A stretch of DNA of 64,000 nt. Origin: Apus apus (taxonomy: Eukaryota; Chordata; Aves; Apodiformes; Apodidae). This document shows positions 63,701 through 64,000 of this stretch, in pieces. Below the pieces are notes generated by a model. It did no database searches. It saw only the letters and a program-made list of their open reading frames with translations, and was not told the DNA's origin. Each line of letters opens with the position of its first letter. Positions within the stretch are counted from its first letter, which is position 1. The position numbers and the translations under genes were made by a program. The stretch covers positions 154,228,174 to 154,292,173 of the forward strand of contig NC_067282.1 of the NCBI RefSeq assembly GCF_020740795.1, in the 5' to 3' direction.

Positions 63701-64000
63701 ATTTTATTTAGACCTCCCTGTTGCCACTTGGTGGCAATGCACTTGGTGAAAGTAAGAAATGCCAACCTCATCCTAACTCCCTTGGGTGCTAACTCCCACC
63801 TCTGTGCAACTCCCTCCTCCTTGTACAACCAGGGTATTTGCCCAGCCACACAGTGAACCACATGAAGAAAATGACCCAATTTGGAAGCTAATGTGACAAA
63901 ATGTAGTTTCATACAAATTTAATTCCCTGGTAAGTTCACACATGGCTGTACGAATGCTGGGACAAAGGAGGAGGCAGGAAGGAAGAGCAGCCAGGGGAGC
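60723..64000 (-). other. TCF20: Probable last intron of TCF20
   Basis: No coding exon was recognised on either strand, in particular no cysteine/histidine-rich ePHD-type exon. It holds a TTA microsatellite at 62637-62669 and a poly(A) run at 63024-63050. Reading it as the intron upstream of the TCF20 last exon is an inference. Confidence 0.45.
62637..62669. repeat. (TTA)n microsatellite
   Basis: About eleven TTA/TTATTA units with two ACTACT interruptions. Confidence 0.9.

Overview
This is a vertebrate nuclear window, almost certainly from a bird. The genes are split by GT-AG introns. The dominant interspersed repeat is the chicken-repeat-1 (CR1) LINE, present as about a dozen 5'-truncated copies, and GC-rich CpG islands mark the promoters. 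No bacterial, organellar or CRISPR-type features were seen. The gene order WBP2NL(+), NAGA(-), PHETA2(+), SMDT1(+), NDUFA6(-), CYP2D(-), TCF20(-) is the order and orientation I know for human 22q13.2, so the block is an old conserved synteny group.

Layout: 1-8.6 kb holds exons 2-8 and the 3'UTR of WBP2NL (exon 1 lies upstream of the window). From 8.65 to 14.08 kb is NAGA, complete in eight coding exons on the minus strand and converging tail-to-tail with WBP2NL. From 14.26 to 16.17 kb is a tandem-repeat domain split by a CR1 copy. From 16.2 to 19 kb is PHETA2, with a CpG-island 5' region and a single coding exon. From 23.2 to 26.2 kb is SMDT1, with two coding exons and a probable untranslated last exon; the intron before that exon holds two opposed CR1 copies. 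From 28.3 to 30.4 kb is NDUFA6 on the minus strand (three exons). From 32.6 to 40.85 kb is one complete nine-exon CYP2D P450 gene on the minus strand. From 41 to 59.4 kb is a gene-poor region with CR1 copies and unassigned sequence. From about 59.4 to 60.7 kb is the proposed last exon of TCF20 (minus strand, mostly 3'UTR); its main coding exons would lie beyond 64 kb.

The genes do not form a pathway. NAGA is a lysosomal glycosidase and PHETA2 an endosomal trafficking adaptor. SMDT1 (EMRE) belongs to the mitochondrial calcium uniporter and NDUFA6 to respiratory complex I. CYP2D is an ER monooxygenase, WBP2NL a WW-domain-binding GRAM protein and TCF20 a nuclear regulator. Splice junctions were read directly from the sequence and checked by reading frame and by recalled family exon sizes. 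Homology statements come from recognising protein families, not from a database search. I found no clearly novel gene system. The most notable points are the tandem-repeat domain at the NAGA promoter, a GC-AG intron in CYP2D, the closely spaced opposing poly(A) signals of WBP2NL and NAGA, the opposed CR1 pair in SMDT1, the histidine tract in PHETA2 and an unassigned minus-strand ORF cluster at 56.4-58 kb.
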